This document shows positions 1 through 7,282 of a stretch of DNA of 13,759 nt, in pieces. A model generated the notes under the pieces. It saw only the letters and a list, made by a program, of their open reading frames with translations, was not told the DNA's origin and ran no database searches. The position numbers were made by a program, and so were the translations under genes. Source of the DNA: an uncultured Parvularculaceae bacterium (GTDB lineage: Bacteria; Pseudomonadota; Alphaproteobacteria; Caulobacterales; Parvularculaceae); the NCBI GenBank assembly GCA_947259815.1, contig CAMYNO010000183.1, positions 1 through 13,759 of the forward strand. Direction: 5' to 3'. Position 1 is the stretch's first letter, and each line of letters starts with the position of its first letter.

Positions 1-168
1 ATCGGCCTCTTGGGCATTTTTGATCCTGAACTTTTCATCAAGGGGCGAGGACGCGCTGATCCTGGCCGCATCGCCGCTTGGTTTGGCCGAAGGGGCATCG
101 CCATCCTTGCCGCAGGCGACAAGCGCCAACGCCGCCGCACCGGCCAGCCACAATTTCCGATTGGTCAT
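1..168 (-). CDS. Lipoprotein of unknown function, N-terminal part (runs off the left edge)
   Basis: Reading the minus strand from an ATG at 168 gives 56 codons open to the window edge. The N-terminus is a typical lipoprotein signal: basic start (MTNRK), hydrophobic stretch (LWLAGAAALAL) and lipobox L-V-A-C with the lipidated Cys at residue 19. The following residues (GKDGDAPSAKPSGD) look like a flexible tether, then the chain continues SPLDEKFRIKNAQEAD. The start is supported by GGAG eight bases upstream. It lies downstream of the TlpA-like gene on the same strand with a gap of about 100 bp, so co-transcription is possible. The mature domain is outside the window and I do not recognise the family. 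The residue after Cys is Gly, which does not suggest an inner-membrane retention signal, but sorting in this group is not certain. Confidence 0.8.
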   Translation of the reverse strand, partial: MTNRKLWLAGAAALALVACGKDGDAPSAKPSGDAARISASSPLDEKFRIKNAQEAD

Positions 169-176
169 CACTCGAT

Positions 177-180
177 CTCC
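177..180 (-). promoter_or_regulatory. Ribosome binding site of the left-edge lipoprotein
   Basis: GGAG on the minus strand sits 8 bases before the ATG at 168. It confirms that start for a gene whose body lies outside the window. Confidence 0.6.
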
Positions 181-268
181 CTGTCTGAAACTTGCCGGCC
201 CCGCCGACCGTGAGAAGTCGCCCTGTCAATAAGCGCGCCCGCCGCCGCCGCGCAACAACGAACCGGCG

Positions 269-877
269 CTATTTGTCCATTACCGACCGAACGAGACGCA
301 CCGCCTCCGGGCTCGCCCAATCCGCCTCCCCCACCAATCGGCCAATCTCACGGCCTTCCGCATCGTAAAGAATACTGACGGGAAGAACATTCGCGCCGCC
401 GACCGCCGTCGCCATGGCGAGGCGCGGGTCCGCATATAGCGCAAGATTGTCAATTTCGAGGCGGTCGAGGAACGCCTGAGCGGCCTGCGGCCCTTTGGGA
501 TCGGCGGCGATGGCGACAACCTCGAAATCGCGTCCGCCCAAGCGGCCCTGCAATGCATCGAGGGACGGCAACTCTTTCAGGCACGGCGCGCACCATGTGG
601 CCCAGAAATTCACCAGGACCGCCTTGCCCCTGAATTTCGCGAGCGAGACCATCTCGCCGTCATGTTCGAACGGCACGTCAATCGCGTTACGCGGCGGGAA
701 GGCATATTCAAAGTCCGCCACCTCACCCACCAGCAACGCCTGATCCATGTGCCGCGCCGATGGCGCGGCGCCCTCCTGCGGCTTTACGCTGGCGGCAATA
801 ATGACGTAGACGAGCCCAAGGATTCCGACGCCGCCAATGATGAGCAGCCATAATCGCGGTTCGTTGAGGATCTTCAT
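269..877 (-). CDS. tlpA: TlpA-family membrane-anchored thiol:disulfide oxidoreductase
   Basis: This 202-residue protein has one N-terminal membrane anchor (about residues 10-29) and a thioredoxin fold facing the periplasm. The active site is WCAPC at 95-99 (Cys96, Cys99) in the context NFWATWCAPCLKELPSL, and the expected cis-proline is Pro166 in NVLPVSIL. Proteins of this family reduce periplasmic disulfides; the best known TlpA supports cytochrome oxidase copper-centre assembly, but the substrate here cannot be read from the sequence. The gene is divergent from argH, with only 36 bp between the two ATGs, so its promoter probably lies in or overlaps that gap. A lipoprotein gene follows it. 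Length and anchor fit the TlpA/ResA/CcmG group. The choice of TlpA over CcmG is by context: no cytochrome c maturation genes are nearby. Confidence 0.88.
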   Translation of the reverse strand: MKILNEPRLWLLIIGGVGILGLVYVIIAASVKPQEGAAPSARHMDQALLVGEVADFEYAFPPRNAIDVPFEHDGEMVSLAKFRGKAVLVNFWATWCAPCLKELPSLDALQGRLGGRDFEVVAIAADPKGPQAAQAFLDRLEIDNLALYADPRLAMATAVGGANVLPVSILYDAEGREIGRLVGEADWASPEAVRLVRSVMDK

Positions 878-913
878 GTGAGAGACGCACCTATTTTTTG
901 AGCCGGCAACGCC

Positions 914-2371
914 ATGACAGATAATTCAAAACCATCAGAAAACCAGATGTGGGGCGGCCGATTTTCCCAAGGCCCCTCGGCGATCATGGAAGAAATCAAT
1001 GCTTCCATCGATATTGACCGCCGCCTGTGGCGCGAAGACATCGCCGGATCGAAGGCGCACGCCGATATGCTCTGCGCCGTCGGCGTCATATCCGATGCCG
1101 ATAATACAGCCATTCAAAAGGGTCTGGACGACGTTGCCGGTGAGATCGAGCGCGGCGAGTTCGCCTATTCCAAGGCGCTTGAAGACATCCACATGAATAT
1201 AGAGGCGCGGCTGAAGGAACTGATTGGCGAGCCTGCCGGGCGCCTTCACACGGCTCGCTCGCGCAACGATCAGGTGGCGACGGATTTCAGACTCTGGACC
1301 CGCACCGCCTGTGAAGACGCCGGCGCCGGCCTGCGCGGCCTGTGCAAGGCGCTGGCGCAGCGGGCGGGTGAAAACGCCGACGCGGTCATGCCCGGCTTCA
1401 CCCATCTGCAAACAGCGCAGCCGGTAACGTTCGGCCACCACCTGCTCGCCTATGCGGAGATGTTTACGCGCGACGCCAGCCGTTTCGACGATGCGGTAAA
1501 ACGCATGAACGAATGCCCGCTTGGCGCGGCAGCGCTTGCGGGCACGTCATTCCCCATTGACCGGGAAAACACGGCGAAAGCGCTTGGCTTTCATCGTCCG
1601 TGTGCGAATTCTCTCGATGCTGTCTCCGCGCGCGACTTCGCCATGGAAGCCATGGCGGCGGCGGCGATTGCCGCAACGCATCTTTCGCGCCTTGGCGAAG
1701 AACTTGTAATCTGGACATCCGCGCAGTTCAATTTCGTGCGCCTCTCCGACGCATTTTCCACCGGCTCGTCGATCATGCCGCAAAAACGCAATCCCGATGC
1801 GGCGGAGCTTGTCCGCGCAAAGGTCGGGCGCATCGTGGGTTCCTTGAATTCCCTGCTGATCGTCATGAAGGGCTTGCCCATGGCCTATGCCAAGGACATG
1901 CAGGAAGATAAGGCGACGACCTTTCAGTGCTTCGACGATTTGGCGCTGGCGCTGGCGGCCATGACCGGCATGATCGAGGATCTCACCGTTAATCGCGACG
2001 CCCTGAAGGCCGCGGCCGGCGGCGGCTATTCGACGGCGACCGATCTCGCCGACTGGCTTGTCCGGACGCTGAATATGCCGTTTCGCGACGCCCATCACGT
2101 AACCGGCGCGGTCGTCGCTCTCGCGGAAAAGAAAGGCGCGGCGCTCGATGAATTGTCGTTGCAGGATCTTCAGGGCGTTGAGCCGCGCATCACCGACGAT
2201 GTCTTTTCCGTTCTTTCAGTCGAGGCGTCGGTCTCCTCGCGAACATCCTTTGGCGGCACGGCGCCGGAAAATGTCAAGCGCGAGGCGGCGCGCATGCTTA
2301 AACTGTCAGAGACCGATAACAAGGACCGCCTTCACAAACTTGGCACACGGATAAAAGGACTTTTATCATGA
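914..2371 (+). CDS. argH: Argininosuccinate lyase
   Basis: ArgH splits argininosuccinate into arginine and fumarate, the last step of arginine synthesis, in the cytoplasm as a homotetramer. The 485-residue chain has the family's usual landmarks in order: MWGGRF at 12-17, ARSRNDQ at 114-120, FTHLQTAQP at 162-170 with the catalytic-type His164, and the fumarase/lyase superfamily signature [12 protein letters not shown] at 284-295, whose serine is the catalytic residue. Length is normal for the family plus about 20 residues. The ATG at 914 leaves 11 residues before the conserved MWGGRF; no strong ribosome binding site is visible in front of it. The stop overlaps the next gene as ATGA, so argH heads a coupled argH–lptM–lysA operon. 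Confidence 0.97.
   Translation: MTDNSKPSENQMWGGRFSQGPSAIMEEINASIDIDRRLWREDIAGSKAHADMLCAVGVISDADNTAIQKGLDDVAGEIERGEFAYSKALEDIHMNIEARLKELIGEPAGRLHTARSRNDQVATDFRLWTRTACEDAGAGLRGLCKALAQRAGENADAVMPGFTHLQTAQPVTFGHHLLAYAEMFTRDASRFDDAVKRMNECPLGAAALAGTSFPIDRENTAKALGFHRPCANSLDAVSARDFAMEAMAAAAIAATHLSRLGEELVIWTSAQFNFVRLSDAFSTGSSIMPQKRNPDAAELVRAKVGRIVGSLNSLLIVMKGLPMAYAKDMQEDKATTFQCFDDLALALAAMTGMIEDLTVNRDALKAAAGGGYSTATDLADWLVRTLNMPFRDAHHVTGAVVALAEKKGAALDELSLQDLQGVEPRITDDVFSVLSVEASVSSRTSFGGTAPENVKREAARMLKLSETDNKDRLHKLGTRIKGLLS
2356..2359 (+). promoter_or_regulatory. Ribosome binding site of lptM, inside argH
   Basis: AGGA within the last codons of argH lies 8 bases before the lptM ATG at 2368. It supports independent initiation on a very short gene. 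Confidence 0.6.
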
Positions 2372-2478
2372 GAATATTGCTTGCCGCCCTTGCCGCCATG
2401 TTTTTCCTTTCCGCCTGCGGAAAGAAAGCGCCCCTGCGCCCGCCGGAACAACCTGAAGAAGAGGCGGCGCTTCTTTAA
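2368..2478 (+). CDS. lptM: LptM-like small lipoprotein (YifL family)
   Basis: This 36-residue ORF begins [20 protein letters not shown]: a hydrophobic signal, lipobox L-S-A-C with Cys17, then [12 protein letters not shown] and an acidic tail (EEEAALL). The motif Cys-Gly-x-Lys-x-Pro-Leu-x-x-Pro just after lipidation is the hallmark of LptM (formerly YifL), an outer-membrane lipoprotein that in Escherichia coli binds the LptD/LptE translocon and helps LptD reach its native disulfide state. The ATG overlaps the argH stop (ATGA) and the stop overlaps the lysA start (TAATG), so it is translationally coupled on both sides. AGGA lies 8 bases upstream. It is shorter than the E. coli protein (67 residues) because the tail is reduced. 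Family membership is clear from the motif; function in LptD assembly is inferred from the family. Confidence 0.88.
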   Translation: MRILLAALAAMFFLSACGKKAPLRPPEQPEEEAALL

Positions 2479-3737
2479 TGCACCACTTTGCCTATCGCGA
2501 CGGACGGCTTTTCGCCGAAGATGTCGACCTGACCGCATTGGCCGATGCGGTCGGCACGCCGTTTTATGTCTATTCCGAAGCGACATTGCGCCGGCATTAT
2601 CGCGTATTCGCCGACGCCTTTACCGGCGCCGATGCGCTGGTTGCGTATTCGGTGAAAGCAAATTCCAATATCGCTGTTTTGAAAGTGCTGCAAAGCGAAG
2701 GCGCGGGCGCTGACGTTGTCTCCGGCGGGGAACTTGCGCGCGCGCTTAAAGCCGGTATTGCGCCGAACAGGATCGTATTTTCAGGCGTTGGTAAAACGCG
2801 TGATGAAATCGCCGCCGCCATCGATGCGGGCATCCTGCAATTCAACGTGGAATCGGCGCCGGAACTTCACGTCATCGACGCGATTGCCCGTGAAAAAAAC
2901 AAACGCGCGCCCATCGCTCTGCGCGTCAATCCCGATGTCGCCGCCGGCGGCCATGAAAAAATCTCCACCGGCAAGAAAGAAGACAAATTCGGCGTTAGCT
3001 GGAACCAGGCCCGCGACCTTTACCGCGAGGCGCGCAAGATGGCCGGGATCGCCGTGCAAGGCGTCGATATTCATATCGGCTCGCAGATCGACAATCTGGC
3101 GCCGTTCGAGGCGGCGTTTCAGAAAGTCGCCGCGCTTATTGGCGATCTTCGCGCCGATGGCTGCGCCATTGACACGCTCGATCTCGGCGGGGGCCTTGGC
3201 ATTCCCTATGGCGAGGGCGCAATCCCGCCGCACCCGGACGATTACGCCGCCCTGATCAAACGCGTCACGGCCCCGCTCAACGTCAAACTGATTTTCGAAC
3301 CGGGGCGCATGATTGCCGGCAATGCCGGCATTCTTTTGTCGCGGGTCGTTTATGCAAAAGAAGGCGAGGCCAGACGTTTCCTCATCATCGATGCGGCCAT
3401 GAACGATCTTGTGCGGCCCGCCATGTATGACGCCTATCACGACATCTGGCCGGTCGCGGAAAATGCGGGCGAGAAAATCTCCTATGACATTGTCGGACCG
3501 GTCTGTGAATCGAGCGATCGCTTCGCAAAAGACCGCGCCCTGGCGCCGCTACAGGAAGGCGACCTCGTCGCGATCATGTCGGCGGGCGCTTATGGCGCGG
3601 TGCAGGCGTCCCAATACAATACCCGCCCGCTCATTCCCGAGGTGCTGGTTAACGGCGATCAATACGCAATCATTCGCCGCCGTCCGAGTTTTGAAGAAAT
3701 GACCGCGCATGAAACCGCGCCAGACTGGCTCCGCTAA
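2478..3737 (+). CDS. lysA: Diaminopimelate decarboxylase
   Basis: LysA decarboxylates meso-diaminopimelate to L-lysine, using pyridoxal phosphate, in the cytoplasm. The 419-residue protein is a fold-type III (alanine-racemase-like barrel) enzyme. The cofactor lysine is Lys60 in AYSVKANSN, His199 lies in HIGSQI, the phosphate-binding glycine loop is GGGLG at 237-241, EPGR is at 274-277, and the substrate-binding Cys343 is in PVCESSD, contributed by the partner subunit. The C-terminal barrel has AYGAVQASQYN near 371-381, as expected. The ATG overlaps the lptM stop by one base, so expression should follow argH and lptM. The 3' end overlaps a convergent gene by 4 bp, which leaves no room for a terminator between them. 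Confidence 0.97.
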   Translation: MHHFAYRDGRLFAEDVDLTALADAVGTPFYVYSEATLRRHYRVFADAFTGADALVAYSVKANSNIAVLKVLQSEGAGADVVSGGELARALKAGIAPNRIVFSGVGKTRDEIAAAIDAGILQFNVESAPELHVIDAIAREKNKRAPIALRVNPDVAAGGHEKISTGKKEDKFGVSWNQARDLYREARKMAGIAVQGVDIHIGSQIDNLAPFEAAFQKVAALIGDLRADGCAIDTLDLGGGLGIPYGEGAIPPHPDDYAALIKRVTAPLNVKLIFEPGRMIAGNAGILLSRVVYAKEGEARRFLIIDAAMNDLVRPAMYDAYHDIWPVAENAGEKISYDIVGPVCESSDRFAKDRALAPLQEGDLVAIMSAGAYGAVQASQYNTRPLIPEVLVNGDQYAIIRRRPSFEEMTAHETAPDWLR

Positions 3738-4108
3738 AAGACGCCGGCAATCGCGAGATTGTTGTACACCACATAGGCGTTGCCGAACGTCGCAATCGAG
3801 AAAAACCCGAGCACGATCCAGTGCGGGAACCAGAGCACCATAAAGGTGATCACCGCCTGCAGCGCCAGCTTGCCAAGAACCCAGCCATCGCCGCCATGTT
3901 CCATCATGGCGCGGATCACCGGATTGGCCTCCGCCCCGGCGCCGACTTCGATCGCGTAAATCGTCGAATAAATGTCCCCGGCGCCGACAACATTATAGGT
4001 AATAACGGCGACCGCCGCCGCCAGTCGGCGCGCCCATGACGCCCGTGAAGACGCCGCATCATGCGCCAGGCGCCGGCGGCGCGATACTGTCGCCAGTGAC
4101 CAGACCAA
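3734..4108 (-). CDS. Small membrane protein, DUF5658-like
   Basis: This 124-residue protein has a basic N-terminus (RRRRLAHDAASSRASWARR) followed by three likely membrane segments: about 29-50, 77-94 and 97-117. The core pattern D45-IYST-I-Y-A-I-E-V-G-A-G-A-E60-A-N62-P63 (Asp, then Thr, then Gly..Glu-x-Asn-Pro) is what I know from the DUF5658 family, whose function is unknown. The frame contains no ATG or GTG before residue 68, so the start is the TTG at 4108. GAGGGG 8 bases upstream supports this. Its stop overlaps the lysA stop tail-to-tail. Codon use and composition look like the neighbours, so no sign of recent transfer. Assignment to DUF5658 is by pattern recognition and moderately sure; the membrane topology is clear. 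Confidence 0.75.
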   Translation of the reverse strand: MVWSLATVSRRRRLAHDAASSRASWARRLAAAVAVITYNVVGAGDIYSTIYAIEVGAGAEANPVIRAMMEHGGDGWVLGKLALQAVITFMVLWFPHWIVLGFFSIATFGNAYVVYNNLAIAGVF

Positions 4109-4116
4109 ACCCCATT

Positions 4117-4122
4117 CCCCTC
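4117..4122 (-). promoter_or_regulatory. Ribosome binding site deciding a TTG start
   Basis: GAGGGG on the minus strand lies 8 bases before the TTG at 4108. A nearby ATG (4115) is in another frame and gives only a very short ORF, so the TTG is preferred. Confidence 0.55.
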
Positions 4123-4127
4123 GCGCG

Positions 4128-4188
4128 TTAACCGTTAATTATTTTAAAGGCGCGCTCGCGCGAGCCAACTATTCGATATTCCGTTGGC
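4128..4188. promoter_or_regulatory. Divergent intergenic region with TTAA cluster and inverted repeats
   Basis: The 126 bp between the DUF5658-like gene and the TIGR02302 gene must hold both start regions. It contains three TTAA tetramers (4128, 4135, 4144) in a locally AT-rich patch, the 12-bp perfect palindrome GCTCGCGCGAGC (4154-4165), and the inverted pair GCCAAC (4164-4169) / GTTGGC (4183-4188). The TTAA spacing (3, 5 and 12 bases) does not match the TTAA-N7-TTAA of CtrA sites. I read it as a likely promoter/operator region without naming a regulator. Confidence 0.3.
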
Positions 4189-4234
4189 GCAACGCATCGA
4201 CGCCGCGGCCCCGCGCTTGTAGTGTGCAAGAAGT

Positions 4235-6664
4235 ATGACGACCGAGTTGACACATCCAACACCGCCGCACCGCCCGCCAGGCGGGTTTTGCATTCTTGCT
4301 GCGCGCCTAGTCCTTTACTGGGAGCGGATGGGCCCTGCAATCCTGCCGGCGCTCGGCGTGCTCGCCGCGTTCACGATTTTCGCCCTGTTGGGCTTTTGGG
4401 AAAAAACGCCGGCCTGGCTGCACTGGATCGCACTTGCCCTCGGCGTCGGCGCGCTGGGTGTTTTCTTTTGGCGCGATATCCGAAAAGTTTCATGGCCGTC
4501 ACGCCGCGCGGCGCAAGCGCGTATCGAAGGCGACGCAAGCCTGCCGCATGCACCGCTGCAATCTCTCGACGATCAGCCGACAGACCCCGCTCTGGTGCGC
4601 AATCCGCTATGGCGCGCGCATCTTGCGGCCAGTGCTGAGCGAGCCCGCGCCGCACGGCTGAACCGTCCGCGCGAGGTGTTAACCAAACGCGATCCTTATG
4701 GCGTTCGATTTATAACCGCCGGTCTCTTGGCGATCTCGATCATCGCCGCCGGCGATCAATGGCAAACGAGGCTTGCCGGCGTATTCGACCCAGGCGCCGG
4801 CGCGGGGGGAAGCGCCATCGCCGATCTCTGGATCGAACCGCCAGCCTATACCGGCCGGGCGCCGATATATCTGTTGCGCGCGGGCGAACAAAAATCCGGC
4901 CTTGAGGCGCAGGTGAACGCCCCGCAAGGCTCCCGCGTTGTCGCGCAGGTCAATGGACGTGGCCGCCGCGCTTTAACATTCACCAGCGAGCGCGATGAAA
5001 CGCGCGCTGAATTCGCGCGCGATAATAATTCCGCGCGCGGCGAACTGGCCCTAGGCGAGAGCGGGCTTTTGTCCTTGCGCCTTGGCGGTCAAACCACCCG
5101 CTGGCCGATTGGCGTCGTCCCCGATGCGCCGCCGCTCGTTTCCTGGGGCGATGATCCGCAGGCGACCGAGAGCAACCTCGTCGAAATCTCCTACATCAGC
5201 GAAGACGACTACAACATTGCCGCGGCAAGGCTTGAGATGCGTCTTGACCCGGATCAGGAGCGGCCGCTGGATTTTCCCGCCTTTGGCCGCGATTCCCTAA
5301 ACCAAGCGCGCATTGTCGATCTGAGCGGGACCGCCGGTTCCGGCGAGAGATCCGCAAGCCTCGATCTGCAGGCTGACCCATGGGCAGGGCTTAATGTCCT
5401 TATGCGGATTATTGTCGAGGATGGCGCAGGACAAATCGGCGTTACCGAAGAAAAGGCGATTGCGCTTCCGGCGCGCCGCTTTTTCAACCCGCTGGCGAGA
5501 GCCGTCGTCGAACAGCGCCAGACCCTTGCCGTAGCGCCGGAAGCATGGCGCCGCTCGGGGCGCAGCCTTGACGCCGTCACGATGGCGCCGGAGGTCTTTT
5601 TCGATCGGTCAACGGACTACCTCCTGCTGCGCACCGCCTTCTGGCGGGTGATGCGACAGGACGGGGAAGGCTTTGACGATGCGGTCGAGGATTTCTGGCC
5701 GCTCGCATTGCAACTCGAAGACGAAGCGCTGGAGCTTGCCCGCCAGCGCCTTGAAGCGGCTGAGGAAGCCCTGCGCGAAGCAATTGAGCGCGGCGCGAGC
5801 GATGAAGAGGTCGCGCGCCTGACCGAAGAATTGCGCCAGGCGATGGACGATTATCTCGCGGCGCTCGCCCAGTCGGGCCAGGCTCAGGAGCAACCGGGCG
5901 GCGCCGGCGGCGACGGCCAGCAAATCGAACGCTCCAACCTTGACGACATGCTCGACGCCATCCGCGATCTCGCCCAGTCGGGCGCCGGCAACGCCGCACG
6001 GCAAATGCTTTCCGAGCTTGAAAATATCCTCAACAATCTGCGCCTGTCACAGGGCGGCGCTGGCGGCGGCTCCGGCCCCGGCGGCGCAGGAGAGACAGGC
6101 CCGTCGGGCGAAGCGGGCGATTTGATCGGGCGCCAGCGCGAACTGGCCAATGATGCGTTCGAGCGCGGCCGCGAAGGCGGCGGTCAGGGTGCGGACGATC
6201 TCGCCGGGGCGCAGGAAGGGTTGGGACGCGACCTCGACGAACTCATCGACCAGCTTCAGGGCGAAGACGGCGAGCTTGATCCGAATGGCGATGCGGCCCG
6301 CTCCATGGGACGCGCCCGCAATGAAATGCGCGCCGCCGAGGAAGCCTTGCGCGAAGGCGATACCGAGGCCGCCGGCGACGCCATGGAACGCGCCATCGCA
6401 CAAATGCGCGAGGGCGCGGAAGGGCTCGCCCGCGAGGAAATGCGTCAGGCCGGCAATGGCGAAGATGGCGAGCCCCGCGGCGGCGGCACAGATCCCCTCG
6501 GCCGGCCGGTAGGTGAAGCAAACGGGCGCGGCGTTGAAGTTCCCGAAGAAACGGACGCGGCCAAGACGCGCGCCATCATCGACAAACTGCGCGAGCGACT
6601 GGGCGAACCCGGCCGCGACGAAGACGAGATTGATTATCTAGAGCGGCTGCTGGATCGGTTTTAG
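4235..6664 (+). CDS. TIGR02302 / DUF4175 family large membrane protein
   Basis: This 809-residue protein matches the alphaproteobacterial TIGR02302 family in size and layout: membrane helices near the N-terminus (about 35-53, 60-79 and 157-173), a region rich in beta-type sequence (about 195-450, including ADLWIEPPAYTGRAP at 196-210), an acidic coiled coil (about 488-547) and a low-complexity Gly/Gln/Glu tail with Gly-rich segments near 549-564 and 607-628. It ends in a predicted helix (DEIDYLERLLDRF). The function of the family is unknown; the repeated Arg/Glu/Ala helices suggest a scaffold rather than an enzyme, and I see no catalytic motif. The first ATG (4235) is kept because the conserved-looking RLVLYWER segment lies upstream of the next in-frame ATG at 4328. 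hpt is convergent, ending 20 bp downstream. Confidence 0.88.
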   Translation: MTTELTHPTPPHRPPGGFCILAARLVLYWERMGPAILPALGVLAAFTIFALLGFWEKTPAWLHWIALALGVGALGVFFWRDIRKVSWPSRRAAQARIEGDASLPHAPLQSLDDQPTDPALVRNPLWRAHLAASAERARAARLNRPREVLTKRDPYGVRFITAGLLAISIIAAGDQWQTRLAGVFDPGAGAGGSAIADLWIEPPAYTGRAPIYLLRAGEQKSGLEAQVNAPQGSRVVAQVNGRGRRALTFTSERDETRAEFARDNNSARGELALGESGLLSLRLGGQTTRWPIGVVPDAPPLVSWGDDPQATESNLVEISYISEDDYNIAAARLEMRLDPDQERPLDFPAFGRDSLNQARIVDLSGTAGSGERSASLDLQADPWAGLNVLMRIIVEDGAGQIGVTEEKAIALPARRFFNPLARAVVEQRQTLAVAPEAWRRSGRSLDAVTMAPEVFFDRSTDYLLLRTAFWRVMRQDGEGFDDAVEDFWPLALQLEDEALELARQRLEAAEEALREAIERGASDEEVARLTEELRQAMDDYLAALAQSGQAQEQPGGAGGDGQQIERSNLDDMLDAIRDLAQSGAGNAARQMLSELENILNNLRLSQGGAGGGSGPGGAGETGPSGEAGDLIGRQRELANDAFERGREGGGQGADDLAGAQEGLGRDLDELIDQLQGEDGELDPNGDAARSMGRARNEMRAAEEALREGDTEAAGDAMERAIAQMREGAEGLAREEMRQAGNGEDGEPRGGGTDPLGRPVGEANGRGVEVPEETDAAKTRAIIDKLRERLGEPGRDEDEIDYLERLLDRF

Positions 6665-6684
6665 TCTGTGTTCGGATATAACGC

Positions 6685-7197
6685 TCACCCGGAACCGATA
6701 AACGGCACGCCGCGTTTTTTTGAATCATCGTCCATGCCATAGCCGACGAGAAATTCTTCCGGCCCGACTTCAAAGCCGATATAGTCGCAGCGCAGATCGT
6801 CCGCGTGCCCGGTCAGTTTCTTGACAAGCACGCAGAGCCGTACCGACGCGGCGCCGCGATCCTCAATCATGCCCTTGCCGAAATGCAGCGAGCGCCCCGT
6901 GTCGAGAACATCGTCCACGAGCAACACATGCTTGCCTTCAACATCGACGGAGAAATCCTTCAGCAGCGTGACCACGCCAGAGGACGACCTGGCGCCGCCA
7001 TAGGATGAGAGCTGCACGAAATCGACCAGCGGGTCCGCGCCATGAGCGTATAGCGCGCGCAACAGATCTGCGGCGAATATGAACGCCCCGGTGAGCACCG
7101 GGGCCATGAGAAAGTCTTTGGGCAGATCATTGGTCATCTGACGCGCCATGGCGTCAATGCGGCCGGCAATCGCCGCTTCATCGTACAATGTGCGCAT
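6685..7197 (-). CDS. hpt: Hypoxanthine phosphoribosyltransferase
   Basis: Hpt joins hypoxanthine (and usually guanine) to PRPP to make IMP or GMP in purine salvage, in the cytoplasm. The 170-residue chain carries the PRPP-binding signature VLLVDDVLDTGRS at 91-103, with the expected catalytic-loop acid Asp99, the flexible-loop Ser-Tyr pair (SSYGGARSSSG, 64-74), the purine-contacting Lys in VLVKK (about 126), and the C-terminal VGYGMDDD (151-158). Length is close to the usual 175-180. The start is ATG at 7197, with CAGGA 9 bases upstream partly folded in a hairpin. It lies 85 bp downstream of the zinc-ribbon gene on the same strand and may share its transcript. It ends 20 bp from the convergent TIGR02302 gene. 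Confidence 0.95.
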   Translation of the reverse strand: MRTLYDEAAIAGRIDAMARQMTNDLPKDFLMAPVLTGAFIFAADLLRALYAHGADPLVDFVQLSSYGGARSSSGVVTLLKDFSVDVEGKHVLLVDDVLDTGRSLHFGKGMIEDRGAASVRLCVLVKKLTGHADDLRCDYIGFEVGPEEFLVGYGMDDDSKKRGVPFIGSG

Positions 7198-7206
7198 GGG
7201 TGACGG

Positions 7207-7227
7207 TCCTGCCTGACTTCAGCAGGA
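7207..7227 (-). promoter_or_regulatory. Hairpin covering the hpt ribosome binding site
   Basis: Read on the minus strand, TCCTGC (7227-7222), a 9-base loop, then GCAGGA (7212-7207) form a 6-bp stem whose 3' arm is the hpt Shine-Dalgarno sequence. The spacer to the ATG is 9 bases. This could reduce or tune initiation. A 6-bp stem can arise by chance. Confidence 0.35.
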
Positions 7228-7235
7228 TCGTTGAT

Positions 7236-7270
7236 AGGCGGGATTCGGGCGCATGGCCAGCGTCCCGCCT
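7236..7270 (-). terminator. Candidate weak terminator/hairpin after the zinc-ribbon gene
   Basis: AGGCGGGA (7236-7243) and TCCCGCCT (7263-7270) form a perfect 8-bp inverted repeat around a 19-base loop, just past the zinc-ribbon stop codon. On the minus strand the 3' arm is followed by ATCAACG rather than a U-run, so it is at best an inefficient terminator, or a processing/stability hairpin between the two genes. Confidence 0.35.
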
Positions 7271-7282
7271 TTTGCGAAAAAT

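Noticed and set aside
1547..2098. 183-codon minus-strand frame inside argH
   Set aside because: It lies fully opposite strongly conserved argH sequence, contains no motif and is typical of open antisense frames in GC-rich coding DNA.
2781..3440. 219-codon minus-strand frame inside lysA
   Set aside because: It lies fully opposite lysA, has no motif and no start context; judged a shadow.
4128..4147. Possible CtrA binding site
   Set aside because: The three TTAA tetramers are 3, 5 and 12 bases apart, not the 7 bases of the full consensus, and no TTAACCAT half-site is present.
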